Positions 17,437 to 27,664 are shown, numbered from the stretch's first letter. The stretch: DNA of 64,000 nt from Schaedlerella arabinosiphila (GCF_003885045.1 NZ_RHJS01000002.1:4395302-4459301); one strand, 5' to 3'. A program made the numbers and translations. Notes: generated from the letters alone by a model not told the origin.

Positions 17437-19242
17437 ATGAAGAAAAAAGAGAAATGGCTGGATTTTCATAAGAAAGGAATCCGGACGCAGATGATGGTCT
17501 ATATCGGCATCCTTGTCGTGCTCCCCCTATGTCTTGGACTGATGGTCCTCAACATCTATCTTCAGAAAGTCATGAGCGACAACAAGGTCCGCTTTGACAG
17601 TTCTTCCCTGCTCCAAATCAAAAACAACGCGGATCAGATCATAGAAGTGATGAATTATTCTACCAGCATGATGATCGTCAATCAGGATGTGCTGGAAAAT
17701 ATCCGGCTGCTGGGCGCGTATCCGGACAGCTATGAGCTTTACCGCGCAAAAACCAGCCTGTCCACCCGGCTGGCGGATCTGGAGAGTTCCGTCTTAAATG
17801 CCGTTGACGGCAAGCTTGCCATCCTGACCACCGACGGCTATCTGATCGGTTCCTACAATATAAGCAAGACCAATCTGGATTATGAGAAGGAGGCATGGTA
17901 CGGCGAAATCCTGGAAAACGGGCGGAAGATCACGTTTCAGCCGGAGCTGATCCAGTTTTTCCAGGCCATGTCCAATTATACGATCCGGGATCACCAGCAC
18001 CTGTACATTGGAAGGAGCATACAGGATTACTCCGGAAGGCCCCTGGGGATCATCATGGTTCAGCTCTCCGCCTCCAAGATCTGGGGCAAATATACCCAAG
18101 CCCTGGAAAAATCCGGGCAGGAAGCGTTCTATATTCTGGATGATGATTTTCGCCGGCTGATCGATTATAATGGAAAGGACGACCGCTTTTTAGAGCGCAT
18201 GTCCGAAGAAGCCGCCGGCTGGAGCCTGAATCAGAAGCATGTGCTGCGGGGCACCATGGACGCGGCGGACTATTATATGGCTATCCTGCTGGAGCAGTCG
18301 GAAAATGTGCTGCTTTATTCCATACCCGCTTCCGTTTACAGGGAAGAGCTTTCCGGAATCGCATCCGGGATATTTGTTTTGATCTTTCTGCTTGTTTTTC
18401 TGACGATCCTGACCATGATCTATTTTTCCGGAAAATTATCCCGCCCGCTGATCTATATGGTAGACATGCTGGAGCAGTCAGACAACGGGATCTTAAAGCT
18501 CAGGGACACAAAACCCTCCTTCGGGGAAATGAATAAGCTGATCGCCAGCTACAATAAAGCCGGGGAGCGGATCGAGGATCTGATCAAAAAGGTAAAGCTG
18601 GAAAGCGAGCTGAAAGAAAAGGCTCATTACGAAATGCTGATGTCGCAGATTTCCCCGCACTTTATTTTCAACACGGTGCATTCCATTCAGATCATGGCCC
18701 AAAAGGAGCAGGACACCCGGACCGAGCGGGCGCTGGAATCCCTTGGGGCCATCCTCCAGGCTGTGTACCGCAGTAAAAACGGCATGACCACGGTGGGCCA
18801 GGAAACCATTCTCCTGCAGGCATATGTGGAGATCATGCAGTTGCGGTTTGGGGATTCCTTTCATTTTTATAATACCATTCCCGCCGAATTGTACCTGTAT
18901 GAGATCCCGGCATTTACCATGCAGCCCATCGTCGAAAACGCGATCCTCCATGGGGTCAGGGATATGAAAGCCGGGCAGATCATTGTATCCGCGGTGGAAT
19001 ACCCCCATGATTTTATGATTTCCGTATTTGACAACGGGGAATCGGCGGATAAGGAAAAGATGGACCGGCTTCTGAAAAAACCGAACAAGAGTAAGAGCGC
19101 ATTTACAGGAATCGGCCTCTACAATGTAAATTCAAGATTAAAAATGCTTTACGGGGATTCCTACGGGCTGATATTCAACGAAAAGGCCCTGACTGGTTTT
19201 GAAATCTGGATTCGCATACCGAAAGGAAAATCAAATGCATAG
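17437..19242 (+). CDS. YesM-type sensor histidine kinase
   Basis: Membrane sensor kinase, 601 residues. One TM helix at about 18-38 and another near 305-325 bracket an extracellular sensor of Cache-like size. A HAMP-like stretch follows (KLSRPLIYMVDMLEQSDNGIL). The kinase is the LytS/YesM type, with the phospho-acceptor His in SQISPHFIFNTVHSIQ. The ATP-binding N box is PIVENAILHGVRD, with a G box in TGIGLYNVNSRLKMLYG. The response regulator gene overlaps its stop. Together they probably sense an external sugar or the loaded binding protein, and switch on the importer operon. Confidence 0.92.
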   Translation: MKKKEKWLDFHKKGIRTQMMVYIGILVVLPLCLGLMVLNIYLQKVMSDNKVRFDSSSLLQIKNNADQIIEVMNYSTSMMIVNQDVLENIRLLGAYPDSYELYRAKTSLSTRLADLESSVLNAVDGKLAILTTDGYLIGSYNISKTNLDYEKEAWYGEILENGRKITFQPELIQFFQAMSNYTIRDHQHLYIGRSIQDYSGRPLGIIMVQLSASKIWGKYTQALEKSGQEAFYILDDDFRRLIDYNGKDDRFLERMSEEAAGWSLNQKHVLRGTMDAADYYMAILLEQSENVLLYSIPASVYREELSGIASGIFVLIFLLVFLTILTMIYFSGKLSRPLIYMVDMLEQSDNGILKLRDTKPSFGEMNKLIASYNKAGERIEDLIKKVKLESELKEKAHYEMLMSQISPHFIFNTVHSIQIMAQKEQDTRTERALESLGAILQAVYRSKNGMTTVGQETILLQAYVEIMQLRFGDSFHFYNTIPAELYLYEIPAFTMQPIVENAILHGVRDMKAGQIIVSAVEYPHDFMISVFDNGESADKEKMDRLLKKPNKSKSAFTGIGLYNVNSRLKMLYGDSYGLIFNEKALTGFEIWIRIPKGKSNA

Positions 19243-20761
19243 TGTATTGATCATTGAAGATGAAATATTGGCGAGAATCGGCCTTCACCAGCTCATCAAC
19301 TGGGAAAAGCATGAATTTTCCCTTCTGCCGGACGCAGCGGACGGGGAGGCGGCGCTGGATCTGATCCGCAGGCACCGCCCGGACATCCTCCTGCTGGACC
19401 TGAACATTCCCAAAATCGACGGTCTGCAGATCCTGCGGCATCTGAAAGAGGAAGGCATGGGCTGCAAGGTCATTGTAATCAGCTGCAATGAGGAATTTGA
19501 TATGGTGAAGGAGGCCATGAAGCTGGGGGCCTATGATTATCTGCGGAAGCTGAACCTTTCCTCCGACGAACTGCTGGGAATCCTGAAAAAATGCCGTCAG
19601 GAGCTCCGCGCAGGCAGCGACCGGGATGAAAAGCTGTCCTCCTTTGCGTTTCATGAGATTCGCTATGATGAAATCATGAATCCCAACGGAAAAGACCTTT
19701 TTCTGAATGTAGGGACTTACCGCACGGCCATGTGCATCCTGCCCCCTGCAGGTGAAACGGCGAAAAAGTGGTCTGAGGAGCATTCCGCTTACACTGCCGC
19801 CGAAGTCTCAAAGAAATGGTTTGGAGAGCGTTCCGTGGAATATATGCAGGTCATCCGGGGGCCGCAGATCTGCTGTTTCCTTTTTGAGCGGCGTTTTTCC
19901 GGGGCATTCTTTTTACAGCTCCATCAGGAATTGACAAACCGGCTTCACGGAAGCGTCTATTTCGGCATCCATGAAACGGTTATGGGAAATGCGGATGCCG
20001 TAAACCGCGCGATCATACTGGCCGAGCAGGTTTCTGTCATCCGCTATTATGACGTAGCTCAGACAGTCCATTATTTTCCGGAAAAAATTGCCCTCCGGGA
20101 GCACAGCCCCAGGGGAACCCAGCAGATGCTGGCCGGGCTTCGGGAATCTGTGGAAACATTTTCCGGGAAGGACTCCGGGGACATGATCCGGCAGATTTTG
20201 TCCGCGATCCGAACCGACCCTTATACCCACATCAACGTGCTGCGCCGGATCTTCATGGATATGCTGGGGATCTACTCCATGACCGCTCAGAAGCTGAATG
20301 GGACGATTGAAGAGGTTCGGGTCAGGGACGACAACTGCCACTACCAGAAGCTGATGATGATGAACAGCCTGAACCTGATCGAGCGCTGGTTCCTGGAATT
20401 TCAGGATATTTTTTACAGCCGTTTTTTTGTGGCTTACAAATGCAGCCGGTCCGACCTTTTGAAAAGTATTTTCTCCTACATCGACCGCCATCTGACGACA
20501 CAGGTTCATCTCTCCGAGGCCGCAGGAGAGATCGGAGTGTCCAATGCTTATCTGAGCACGGTTTTTAAAAAGGAGATGGGGGTGAATTTTATAGAATATG
20601 TGAACCAGAAAAAGGTGGATCTGGCGAAGCAGATGCTGGATGAGGGAAAGCTGGTGTATGAAGTGTCCGATGTGCTTGGATTTGAGAACTGCACGTATTT
20701 TTCCAAGGTGTTTAAGAAATATGAAGGGATCTCGCCGGATGGGTATAAGAGGAAGGAGTAG
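19235..20761 (+). CDS. YesN-type response regulator with AraC DNA-binding domain
   Basis: A 508-residue two-component regulator. The receiver domain begins MHSVLIIEDEILARIG, with the phospho-acceptor Asp in ILLLDLNIPKIDGLQ near residue 55. After a long middle region, the C-terminal AraC double helix-turn-helix includes LSEAAGEIGVSNAYLSTVFK and VLGFENCTYFSKVFKKYEGI. I use the ATG at 19235, which overlaps the kinase stop by 8 bp and follows AAAGGAAA. It is the obvious partner of the upstream kinase. Confidence 0.92.
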   Translation: MHSVLIIEDEILARIGLHQLINWEKHEFSLLPDAADGEAALDLIRRHRPDILLLDLNIPKIDGLQILRHLKEEGMGCKVIVISCNEEFDMVKEAMKLGAYDYLRKLNLSSDELLGILKKCRQELRAGSDRDEKLSSFAFHEIRYDEIMNPNGKDLFLNVGTYRTAMCILPPAGETAKKWSEEHSAYTAAEVSKKWFGERSVEYMQVIRGPQICCFLFERRFSGAFFLQLHQELTNRLHGSVYFGIHETVMGNADAVNRAIILAEQVSVIRYYDVAQTVHYFPEKIALREHSPRGTQQMLAGLRESVETFSGKDSGDMIRQILSAIRTDPYTHINVLRRIFMDMLGIYSMTAQKLNGTIEEVRVRDDNCHYQKLMMMNSLNLIERWFLEFQDIFYSRFFVAYKCSRSDLLKSIFSYIDRHLTTQVHLSEAAGEIGVSNAYLSTVFKKEMGVNFIEYVNQKKVDLAKQMLDEGKLVYEVSDVLGFENCTYFSKVFKKYEGISPDGYKRKE

Positions 20762-20779
20762 ATGTGTGTGTGAGGGGGA

Positions 20780-20808
20780 AGGCCGGGAGCTGATGACGCT
20801 TCCGGCCT
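20780..20808 (+). terminator. Stem-loop after the response regulator gene
   Basis: AGGCCGGGAGC and GCTTCCGGCCT form an 11-bp stem with a 7-base loop and one mismatch, 18 bases past the stop. No T run follows, so termination is likely but not certain. Confidence 0.5.
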
Positions 20809-20866
20809 GCTGCAGATATAGGATCGGACGGGTATTAACCGAAAGGAAATGCTTAAAGCCGCCTGC

Positions 20867-21123
20867 TCAGCTCCTGACCAGTTTCATCAGGATCTCCGCA
20901 TAAGCTTCATGGCCGGTCACGGAAGGGTGATTGATTCCATTTGCCAGAAGCGCGCCAACGGGTAGCCGGCCGCCTCATAGTTTTTCCAGGCGGCATAAGC
21001 ATCAGCAAGACAAACTTTCTTTTCCTCCGCCATTGCACGAATGATTTCCACCCGTTCCTCCAAAAAAGAATGTGAAGCCGTAAACGGACCTGGAATCTCC
21101 ATATTAGGCGTCAGCATTTTCAT
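20867..21123 (-). pseudogene. SGNH/GDSL-type hydrolase remnant, truncated and frameshifted
   Basis: The first frame gives 68 residues (SFLEERVEIIRAMAEEKKV, LADAYAAWKNYEAAGYP) that match the middle of a GDSL esterase. After Gly-Tyr-Pro the reading continues only in another frame as LLANGINHPSVTGHEAYAEI with MKLVRS and a stop at 20867. That frame carries the conserved NHPS of the C-terminal catalytic block. About one base is missing near 20955, and the N-terminal half with the catalytic Ser is absent. A good AGGAG still precedes the ATG at 21123. It is the last gene of the rhamnoside locus and probably once removed acyl groups from the substrate. Confidence 0.7.
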
Positions 21124-21145
21124 ATTCTGCTCCTGCTTTTAAAAA

Positions 21146-21724
21146 TCAGCCCTGTATCTCATCCGGCTTTGTCATTAATTCCAGCGGATAGTCACCCAGG
21201 CGTTTTACTTCGAAACCATTCTTTTTAAATTCTTCATAATCAAATGCGTCAAGTTCGTCACATGCCAGTTTATGAAACTCATAGAAATTCGGCCACCATT
21301 CATATCCGTCTCCAAGGTAGTGGCTCAGATATGCATCGGCGATATCGATTCCCATCTGCGGAGCCACGTAAAATGCTCCCATAGCCAGCACATTGACGTT
21401 GTTGCCCGTAATCGCACGAAGAGCCGCCGGAACGCTTTCCACCACTCCTGCAAATACGCCTGGGCACTTACTGGCAGCAACATGGATTCCCATACCTGTT
21501 CCACAAAATAGCAATGCCCGTTCAAATTCTTTTTCTGAAATTTTTGCCCCTGCCTTCAGGCCGATCCGGTGAAACATTTCCGGGTCATCTTCATCTGCGC
21601 TTTTCACGCCGATGTCTGTAATCTCCCATCCTTTTTTCTTCAAATGTTCCACAACCGCTTCTTTCAGCGGAAAGCCTGCAAAATCAGCTCCTACCAACAG
21701 TTCTTTGTCTTTGATCATCTTCAT
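21146..21724 (-). CDS. RpiB/LacA/LacB-family sugar-phosphate isomerase
   Basis: About 192 residues from the ATG at 21724, which has GGAG ten bases upstream; the longer frame starts inside that ribosome site. The family motifs are VGADFAGFPLKEAVVEHL, a D(I)GV block, LFCGTGMGIHVAASK and ITGNNVNVLAMGA. Such enzymes interconvert aldose and ketose phosphates (ribose-5-phosphate, allose or galactose 6-phosphate). It carries a C-terminal extension of about 50 residues. Placed at the end of the rhamnosidase operon, it probably handles a sugar released there; the exact substrate is unknown. Confidence 0.8.
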   Translation of the reverse strand: MKMIKDKELLVGADFAGFPLKEAVVEHLKKKGWEITDIGVKSADEDDPEMFHRIGLKAGAKISEKEFERALLFCGTGMGIHVAASKCPGVFAGVVESVPAALRAITGNNVNVLAMGAFYVAPQMGIDIADAYLSHYLGDGYEWWPNFYEFHKLACDELDAFDYEEFKKNGFEVKRLGDYPLELMTKPDEIQG

Positions 21725-21786
21725 AGTCACTGTTCTCCTTTTCATCTGTTTTGTTCACTTTTTTTCTTAATCCAATGAACCCTTCT

Positions 21787-24700
21787 TTACTCAATCAACT
21801 CCAATTTCGGCGGCTCCATGATTCCCTGCGCCTGCAGTACATATGCTTTCGACCATTTTTTTCCGGATGTCAGAAAACTGTCCGGTTCACACATCTCCGG
21901 ATTCGGTTCCCTCTCATGCAGCGGACCAAATGTATTTTTTCTCGTTAAAAACAGCCGGATCTCTCTTAATCCGTCACAGCAGACCGTATAAGGTGCAAAA
22001 CCTGCAAAATGTTCACTCCCGCAGGCATCCATAAAGGACATCGTCCATCCCGTCCAACTGCCTGCCGTAATCCTCATTCTCCCCTGATATTCCTCTTGCT
22101 CCGGAATACAATACGTGACGATTCCAGAATAGAACGGAAATCCCTGCTGTGTAATGTCTCCCCATTCCAACTTCTTTGGAAGCTCTCCCAGTACCGGATT
22201 TTTTCCGTCCTCCAGATATACGGAAAAATCACCCTGCAGATATGCCGCCTCCAACCCATCCTGCCCGTTGAACTCCTGCAAGATTTCAATTTCGTTTTCT
22301 CCTTCCCGCAGCAGATCCTCCGAAAGCTCAATTTGCCCGAAACAGACATCAATCCACTTTTTCTGAAATGAAAGCGGCACCTCCATGCGGTTGATTCGTA
22401 TCCGGAGAATTTGCTCCGTATTTTCCAATACAAGGGTAAGCATTCCCGTCTTTTTCTGTATCCGGAAAGAATACTTTATTGCAACCTGCTGCCTTTCCTT
22501 TGTATTCTTTTTATACTTCATGGAATACCATGGCTGCAGCATCTCCCCGCCGCGCATCGGATGTCTCAGAATCCTTCTCATCTCTCGGTCCGCACGAAGC
22601 ACTTCCATTTTCCCAAGCCGATATTCCTTCCCGTCCACAGAATGGAAGCACACCGAGACCCGATCCAATACACATAAGTTTTTTTCGGAGAGCCGGAAGA
22701 AATTGCTTTCCGGAAGCGGGATACTCTGAACCCGTGCCTGTTTTTCCAATACCGGATTTGCGGCAGAATCACCATACTGATATGCATTTACGGCAGTTCC
22801 GCCCGGCTTCTTTTCCGAAGCATATGTTTCCCCGCCGGTTTGCAGAGTACAAGAAGCTTTTGCGCAGAGTAGTTTTTCTTCTCCTGGGGCAAAGTCCAGA
22901 ATATACTCCGTATACGTTCCTGTCCTCCCCAAAACTGTACTTACCGGAATGGAAGTCACTTCTCCTGTACGGGCATTCCACTCTTCCAGCTCTTCCAGAT
23001 GTTCAAACCGGATGACGATATGTTTCCGCAATTCCTTTCGATTCTGGTTGAGCATCATATAATAAGTCCTGCTGCCGTTTTTTCTCCGGCAGACCAGGAT
23101 ATCTTTTCTTCCCTCTCCGGAAACAATCAGCGTCCTTTCTTGTTCACAGGCTTTTACAATCCGGTTTTCTTCCATGGGTACCCGGATGCATTTTTCCGCC
23201 AGGACAGCGGCCTCCCGAGATGGCAGCACATCCATGTATGCGGGAACATCCCCGGCGAAGATCACGGTTCCTCCGGTACCCTCCATTTGCCTCAAAAGCA
23301 GAAGCGTGCTGCTGCGTATCGTCTGCATCCCGCAAATAATAACTCCGTGGTACCTGCAGGCCCCCACCTTTAAGATGCCGTCTTGCACCGACCCGTGGGA
23401 AGCCAGGATTCCTTCATCCCCATAATCAAATCCAATCTGATTGCGGGTCAAAATTTCAAACAGTTTTTCATAATCGTTTTCAATCTGATTGATCACAGCA
23501 TCCCGGCTTTCCAGTCCGTCATATGCCCCGCTGCTGGATCTGGCCCATACACTTTCTACCGGGCTGATCACCAGCATCCCTTCCTTTTCCTCTCCCTGTT
23601 CTAAAAACACATGAAGCCTTGAAAAATAATCTTCCAGATATCGATATTCCTTCCAGCCCGCAAGATGGAAGGAGATGCTTGCGGGGTAATCTCTTTTGGC
23701 CTCTCCCTTCATGGTATACCACGCCAGATGGGGGCAGCGCAGATTGATGCCGAACAATGCCTGCCAGTCTCCGATCTGCTTGTACTCTTCCAGTGTGGAC
23801 TTCCACCCTGTAGCTCCGTATAATTCGGAAAGCACCCAGGGCTTTTTGAACTGTTTTGCCACGGATACCGCCTGTTTTACAATCCAAAAGCAGCGGTTGT
23901 CGCGCAGCAGATGGTCAATTCCCGGGATATCCATGCATTCATAAAACCGCATCAGAGATCCCTGCATCAGCGTCTGCGCGATCAACGAATCTTCATGAAG
24001 CACATGGCCTGTCAGTTTCATCCGATGCTTTGCGCACCATTCCTGAATCGGCCTTGCAAAGCTGTCCAGAAACAATTCCTGACACAACGCGATATAGTGA
24101 TATGTCACCCTGGACAAGCGCTGCCCCTTCTCCCGAAAGAAAAGTTCAGGAAGAAATTCCCTCAGATCGTATCCATACATTTCCTGGAATGTTTCAAATA
24201 GCTTTGGGGTATATGGCACCCACTCTTCCCGCCCGCCGTTAAACGATGTAAACAGAGGTCCTCTGTGAGGTTCATCCGTAAAAATGCCGCATACTTTCTC
24301 GAAATCTTCCTCTGACAGCCCGGCCGCATACCTTTCGTGGGTCAGCTCGATAAAATACTTTACTGCCTCCGGATTCATCGTATCCAGATAGGTGTTTCCG
24401 TTATACACCTCTCTGCACGGAGCTTCCACAACCGAAAAGAGCAATGCAGTCTCTCCGTCTTGCAGCGCATCTCCTGTTTCCAGCCTTCGCTTCCGTGAAA
24501 ACGAACAGCCCTCCATCCGGCAGGCAAAGCAGGCGATCCGTTCTTTTCCTTTCCCGTTTGTTTCCTCTGCCTCCTTTTCCCAATCGATCCGATCTTTTTG
24601 TTCCGCCTCTAAAAAAGAGGCACGATACTTTCGTTTTGCGGTTGCCATCCCGCCGGCGCTTCCGGACGGCCAGCGGTCTTCATCATACAGCCACGGCTCC

Positions 24701-24936
24701 AGCTTCTTTTTTTCAGCATATCTGATACATGCCGAAGTATCCTCAAACCATTCTTTTCCAAGATACTCTGTTTCCAGGCCCGTTCTGGAATGCATGAAAA
24801 AGCCTCCGAATCCCATCTCCTGAAACACATCTATCTGACGCAGCAGTTCCTTTTCTTCCAGCCGCCCGTTCCATGCCCAAAATGGTTTTCCCCTGTATGC
24901 CGCCGGCGGATTTCTGAATAATTCTTTCTGGTCCAC
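21787..24936 (-). CDS. Large glycoside hydrolase, possibly GH106-like
   Basis: A cytoplasmic protein of 1049 residues without a signal peptide. The N-terminal TIM-barrel-like part begins PPAAYRGKPFWAWNGRL and includes MGFGGFFMHSRTGLETEYLG, EPWLYDEDRWPSGSAGG and GIFTDEPHRGPLF. That is a signature of large uncharacterised glycosidases related to GH106 alpha-L-rhamnosidases. The C-terminal 300 residues look like beta-sandwich carbohydrate-binding domains (ILQEFNGQDG, ITAGSWTGWTMSF). It follows two GH78 genes in one operon, so it should act on the same rhamnose-containing glycan or glycoside. The family label is tentative; the glycosidase call is fairly sure. Confidence 0.65.
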   Translation of the reverse strand: MDQKELFRNPPAAYRGKPFWAWNGRLEEKELLRQIDVFQEMGFGGFFMHSRTGLETEYLGKEWFEDTSACIRYAEKKKLEPWLYDEDRWPSGSAGGMATAKRKYRASFLEAEQKDRIDWEKEAEETNGKGKERIACFACRMEGCSFSRKRRLETGDALQDGETALLFSVVEAPCREVYNGNTYLDTMNPEAVKYFIELTHERYAAGLSEEDFEKVCGIFTDEPHRGPLFTSFNGGREEWVPYTPKLFETFQEMYGYDLREFLPELFFREKGQRLSRVTYHYIALCQELFLDSFARPIQEWCAKHRMKLTGHVLHEDSLIAQTLMQGSLMRFYECMDIPGIDHLLRDNRCFWIVKQAVSVAKQFKKPWVLSELYGATGWKSTLEEYKQIGDWQALFGINLRCPHLAWYTMKGEAKRDYPASISFHLAGWKEYRYLEDYFSRLHVFLEQGEEKEGMLVISPVESVWARSSSGAYDGLESRDAVINQIENDYEKLFEILTRNQIGFDYGDEGILASHGSVQDGILKVGACRYHGVIICGMQTIRSSTLLLLRQMEGTGGTVIFAGDVPAYMDVLPSREAAVLAEKCIRVPMEENRIVKACEQERTLIVSGEGRKDILVCRRKNGSRTYYMMLNQNRKELRKHIVIRFEHLEELEEWNARTGEVTSIPVSTVLGRTGTYTEYILDFAPGEEKLLCAKASCTLQTGGETYASEKKPGGTAVNAYQYGDSAANPVLEKQARVQSIPLPESNFFRLSEKNLCVLDRVSVCFHSVDGKEYRLGKMEVLRADREMRRILRHPMRGGEMLQPWYSMKYKKNTKERQQVAIKYSFRIQKKTGMLTLVLENTEQILRIRINRMEVPLSFQKKWIDVCFGQIELSEDLLREGENEIEILQEFNGQDGLEAAYLQGDFSVYLEDGKNPVLGELPKKLEWGDITQQGFPFYSGIVTYCIPEQEEYQGRMRITAGSWTGWTMSFMDACGSEHFAGFAPYTVCCDGLREIRLFLTRKNTFGPLHEREPNPEMCEPDSFLTSGKKWSKAYVLQAQGIMEPPKLELIE

Positions 24937-24968
24937 AATCTCTCTCCTGTCATAACTTGTAATCTCCG

Positions 24969-27605
24969 CTAATGTTTATATGCCGTAATCTGATAGGTGC
25001 CGCTTTTTAAATAGAGCTTCCTTCCTGTCCCTGCAGGCTCCCCGTCTTTTGACCTGATCGTTTTGAACTGCTGGCCCTGGGGCAGGATGAATACCGCCTG
25101 CGCGGAAAAAGGCACTGTAATCCGGTATTGTATGGTATTTTTTCGATTTTTCCAGCTGATCCGATATGTTCCGGCAGCGGACCGATATTCCAGCTTCACC
25201 CATTCCATCATATCATCCGGCAGCGGACTGATTCTTGCACGCACAAACCCCGGAGCCTTTTCCTCCGGATTCAGTCCGCACATCACACGGTACATCCATT
25301 CTGCAACAGATCCATAGGCATAATGGTTCAGACTGTTCATCTCTGTCTTTGAAATGGACCCGTCCGGCAGAACCGAATTCCAGCGTTCCCAGATTGTAGT
25401 CGCCCCCAGATTCACCGCATAAAGCCAGCCCGGATATTCTTCATTCAGCAGCAGATGATAGGAATCCTCATTTTTTCCGTTCTCCGATAAGGCAAGGCAC
25501 AGGTAGGGTGTTCCCGCAAATCCGGTATCCAGGTGTCCGCCGTTTGCCGCTATTTTCCGGCTCAGCCTCCCTGCGAGACGGCGCCGTGATCCAGCCGGAA
25601 CGAGGTCCATATGCAGAGCAAGCACCATTGCGGTCTGCGTATCGAGCCGCAGTTCTCCCTCCGCGGTAAAATATTTCTTACGAACCGCCTGCCTGATCTT
25701 CCCGGCACGTTCCTCCAATGCCGCAGCGTCCGCCCGGTATCCCAGCACATGTGCGGCTTTCGCTGTCAGCACGGTAGAATAATAATAAAACACGGAGGCA
25801 ATATAAAATGGATCTGTTGCTCCAAAGGGTGTTTCTGGATTCGGCTGGTCAAGGGACAGCCAGTCCCCGAAGTGAAAGCCGGACTCCCATAACCAGGTTC
25901 CGCCGTTGTTCCGGTCGCAAGAGTACATGTAATCGGCCCATAATTTCATGGATTCATATTGCGCCTTCAGCAAAGCCTTATCTCCGTAGAACCGATACAA
26001 GGTCCATGGAATGACTGCCGCCGCATCTCCCCATACACTGGACCCCGACGGGTCTTCCTCTCCTTCGCCGGTCCTCAGACTGATCTGACGCAGAATGTCC
26101 GGGATTACATGGGGCACACTGCCTCCCCGTTTTTTCTGTTCCAGCAGCAGGTCGAACAAATATTTCCTGTAAAATGCTGACGTATCCGCATTAAAGCTGG
26201 CCGATGCACAGAACACCTGAGCGTCTCCGGTCCAGCCCATCCGCTCATCGCGCTGGGGACAATCGGTGGGCACGTCCAGGAAGTTGTCTCTCTGGCTCCA
26301 CCAGATATTTTCGAATAGCTGGTTGATTTTTTCATTGGATGTCACGATCCTTCCGGTCCTCTCCATATCCGAGTGCAGAAGCTGCGCAGTAAAATCCTCC
26401 GGATTCACTTTTTCAATCCCTTCCACCCGGACATATCGAAATCCGTAAAATGTAAAATGAGGCCGGACGACTCTGTCCCTTCCGTCACCGATGCAGCAGT
26501 ACTGCGCCTTTGCCGTGCGCAGATTCCGGTTATAGAAATTTCCGTTCTGAAGAATCTCACCATACTGCAGTCTCAGTATCTGCCCCTCGGCCAATTTCAC
26601 ACGGCACTGTACCCATCCTGTCATATTCTGCCCAAAATCCAGAACCTGCTCTCCTGCCGGCGTATGGATCAGCCGCACTGGCTTTCTCTGCCCCTGGACA
26701 GATACCGGCGTACTCAGCCGCTCCGTGAGCATTCCTTCCGGAGGCTGCATTTTTTCCACATTTTTCCAGTTCGGACCTTCTGCGCCGGACAGCGAAAATC
26801 CGGAATATTCTTTTCTGCAGTCATAGATCTCCCCGTCATAAATGCTGCTCTCGATTACCGCGGATGGACAGCACCTCCAGCTTTCATCAGACAGAACACA
26901 CAGTGTACTTCCATCGGACAGCTCCACGGACAACTCACAGATGATTCCCAGAGTATCTCCATATAGCCTGTCCAATCCGTCTATGTATCCAAATCTGCCT
27001 TTGTACCAGCCATTTCCTGTCATAATCCAGATTGCATTGGTCCCTTTTTTCAACAGCGCGGTTACATCCCAGGTCAGATACTGCAGCCAGTTCGTATAAT
27101 GGGTGCAGTATGGTGTCAGATACTCCTCTCCTGCTTTCCTTCCATTGATATACAATTCAAACAGCCCCAGACAGCTTATGGATACCCAGGCCCTCCGTAT
27201 TTTCCGCGGAATGTCAAATATCTTCCGGAATAAAGGCTGGACCTGCTCTCCCAGCCCGGAGGTAATCCAGTCCGCTCTCCATCCGCGTTCCATTTTCCCG
27301 GTTCTAAAAAATGCCGGTTTGCTGACACCGCGGCGTCCATGCTCATCCCATACTTCCACCTTCCAATAATAGAGCCGCTCCGGTTGAAGGGGAAACTCCG
27401 GGCTGAATCCGACAGAGGATATATCCTTTTTCTTTCCGCTGTCATAGCACAGTTTTTTAAATGTTCGGTCTTCGCTGATACATAGACGGGCTTTTTTCTG
27501 CTCCTTCCCTTCCTTATTTTCTGTAATCCAGGAAAAAGTAAGTTGATCCATTCTGTATCCGCATGGATTTTTCAAATGATTCACCCGTAAATTGGTAATT
27601 CTCAT
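24969..27605 (-). CDS. Alpha-L-rhamnosidase, GH78
   Basis: Removes terminal alpha-L-rhamnose from glycosides. The 878 residues have the GH78 order: an N-terminal beta-sandwich (RVNHLKNPCGYRMDQLTFSW), two further beta domains, then the (alpha/alpha)6 barrel with the acidic catalytic motif DCPQRDERMGWTGDAQ and the later TIWERWNSVLP. A C-terminal beta domain closes the protein. No signal peptide is present, so it acts inside the cell on imported material. The ATG at 27605 follows GGAG by nine bases; upstream in-frame starts lack support. It lies 32 bp before the large glycosidase gene. Confidence 0.9.
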   Translation of the reverse strand: MRITNLRVNHLKNPCGYRMDQLTFSWITENKEGKEQKKARLCISEDRTFKKLCYDSGKKKDISSVGFSPEFPLQPERLYYWKVEVWDEHGRRGVSKPAFFRTGKMERGWRADWITSGLGEQVQPLFRKIFDIPRKIRRAWVSISCLGLFELYINGRKAGEEYLTPYCTHYTNWLQYLTWDVTALLKKGTNAIWIMTGNGWYKGRFGYIDGLDRLYGDTLGIICELSVELSDGSTLCVLSDESWRCCPSAVIESSIYDGEIYDCRKEYSGFSLSGAEGPNWKNVEKMQPPEGMLTERLSTPVSVQGQRKPVRLIHTPAGEQVLDFGQNMTGWVQCRVKLAEGQILRLQYGEILQNGNFYNRNLRTAKAQYCCIGDGRDRVVRPHFTFYGFRYVRVEGIEKVNPEDFTAQLLHSDMERTGRIVTSNEKINQLFENIWWSQRDNFLDVPTDCPQRDERMGWTGDAQVFCASASFNADTSAFYRKYLFDLLLEQKKRGGSVPHVIPDILRQISLRTGEGEEDPSGSSVWGDAAAVIPWTLYRFYGDKALLKAQYESMKLWADYMYSCDRNNGGTWLWESGFHFGDWLSLDQPNPETPFGATDPFYIASVFYYYSTVLTAKAAHVLGYRADAAALEERAGKIRQAVRKKYFTAEGELRLDTQTAMVLALHMDLVPAGSRRRLAGRLSRKIAANGGHLDTGFAGTPYLCLALSENGKNEDSYHLLLNEEYPGWLYAVNLGATTIWERWNSVLPDGSISKTEMNSLNHYAYGSVAEWMYRVMCGLNPEEKAPGFVRARISPLPDDMMEWVKLEYRSAAGTYRISWKNRKNTIQYRITVPFSAQAVFILPQGQQFKTIRSKDGEPAGTGRKLYLKSGTYQITAYKH

Positions 27606-27664
27606 AGCAATATTCTCCATTTGCGCGGCAGGCCGCAAAAGATGCCTGCTTCCCGCCCCTTTTC

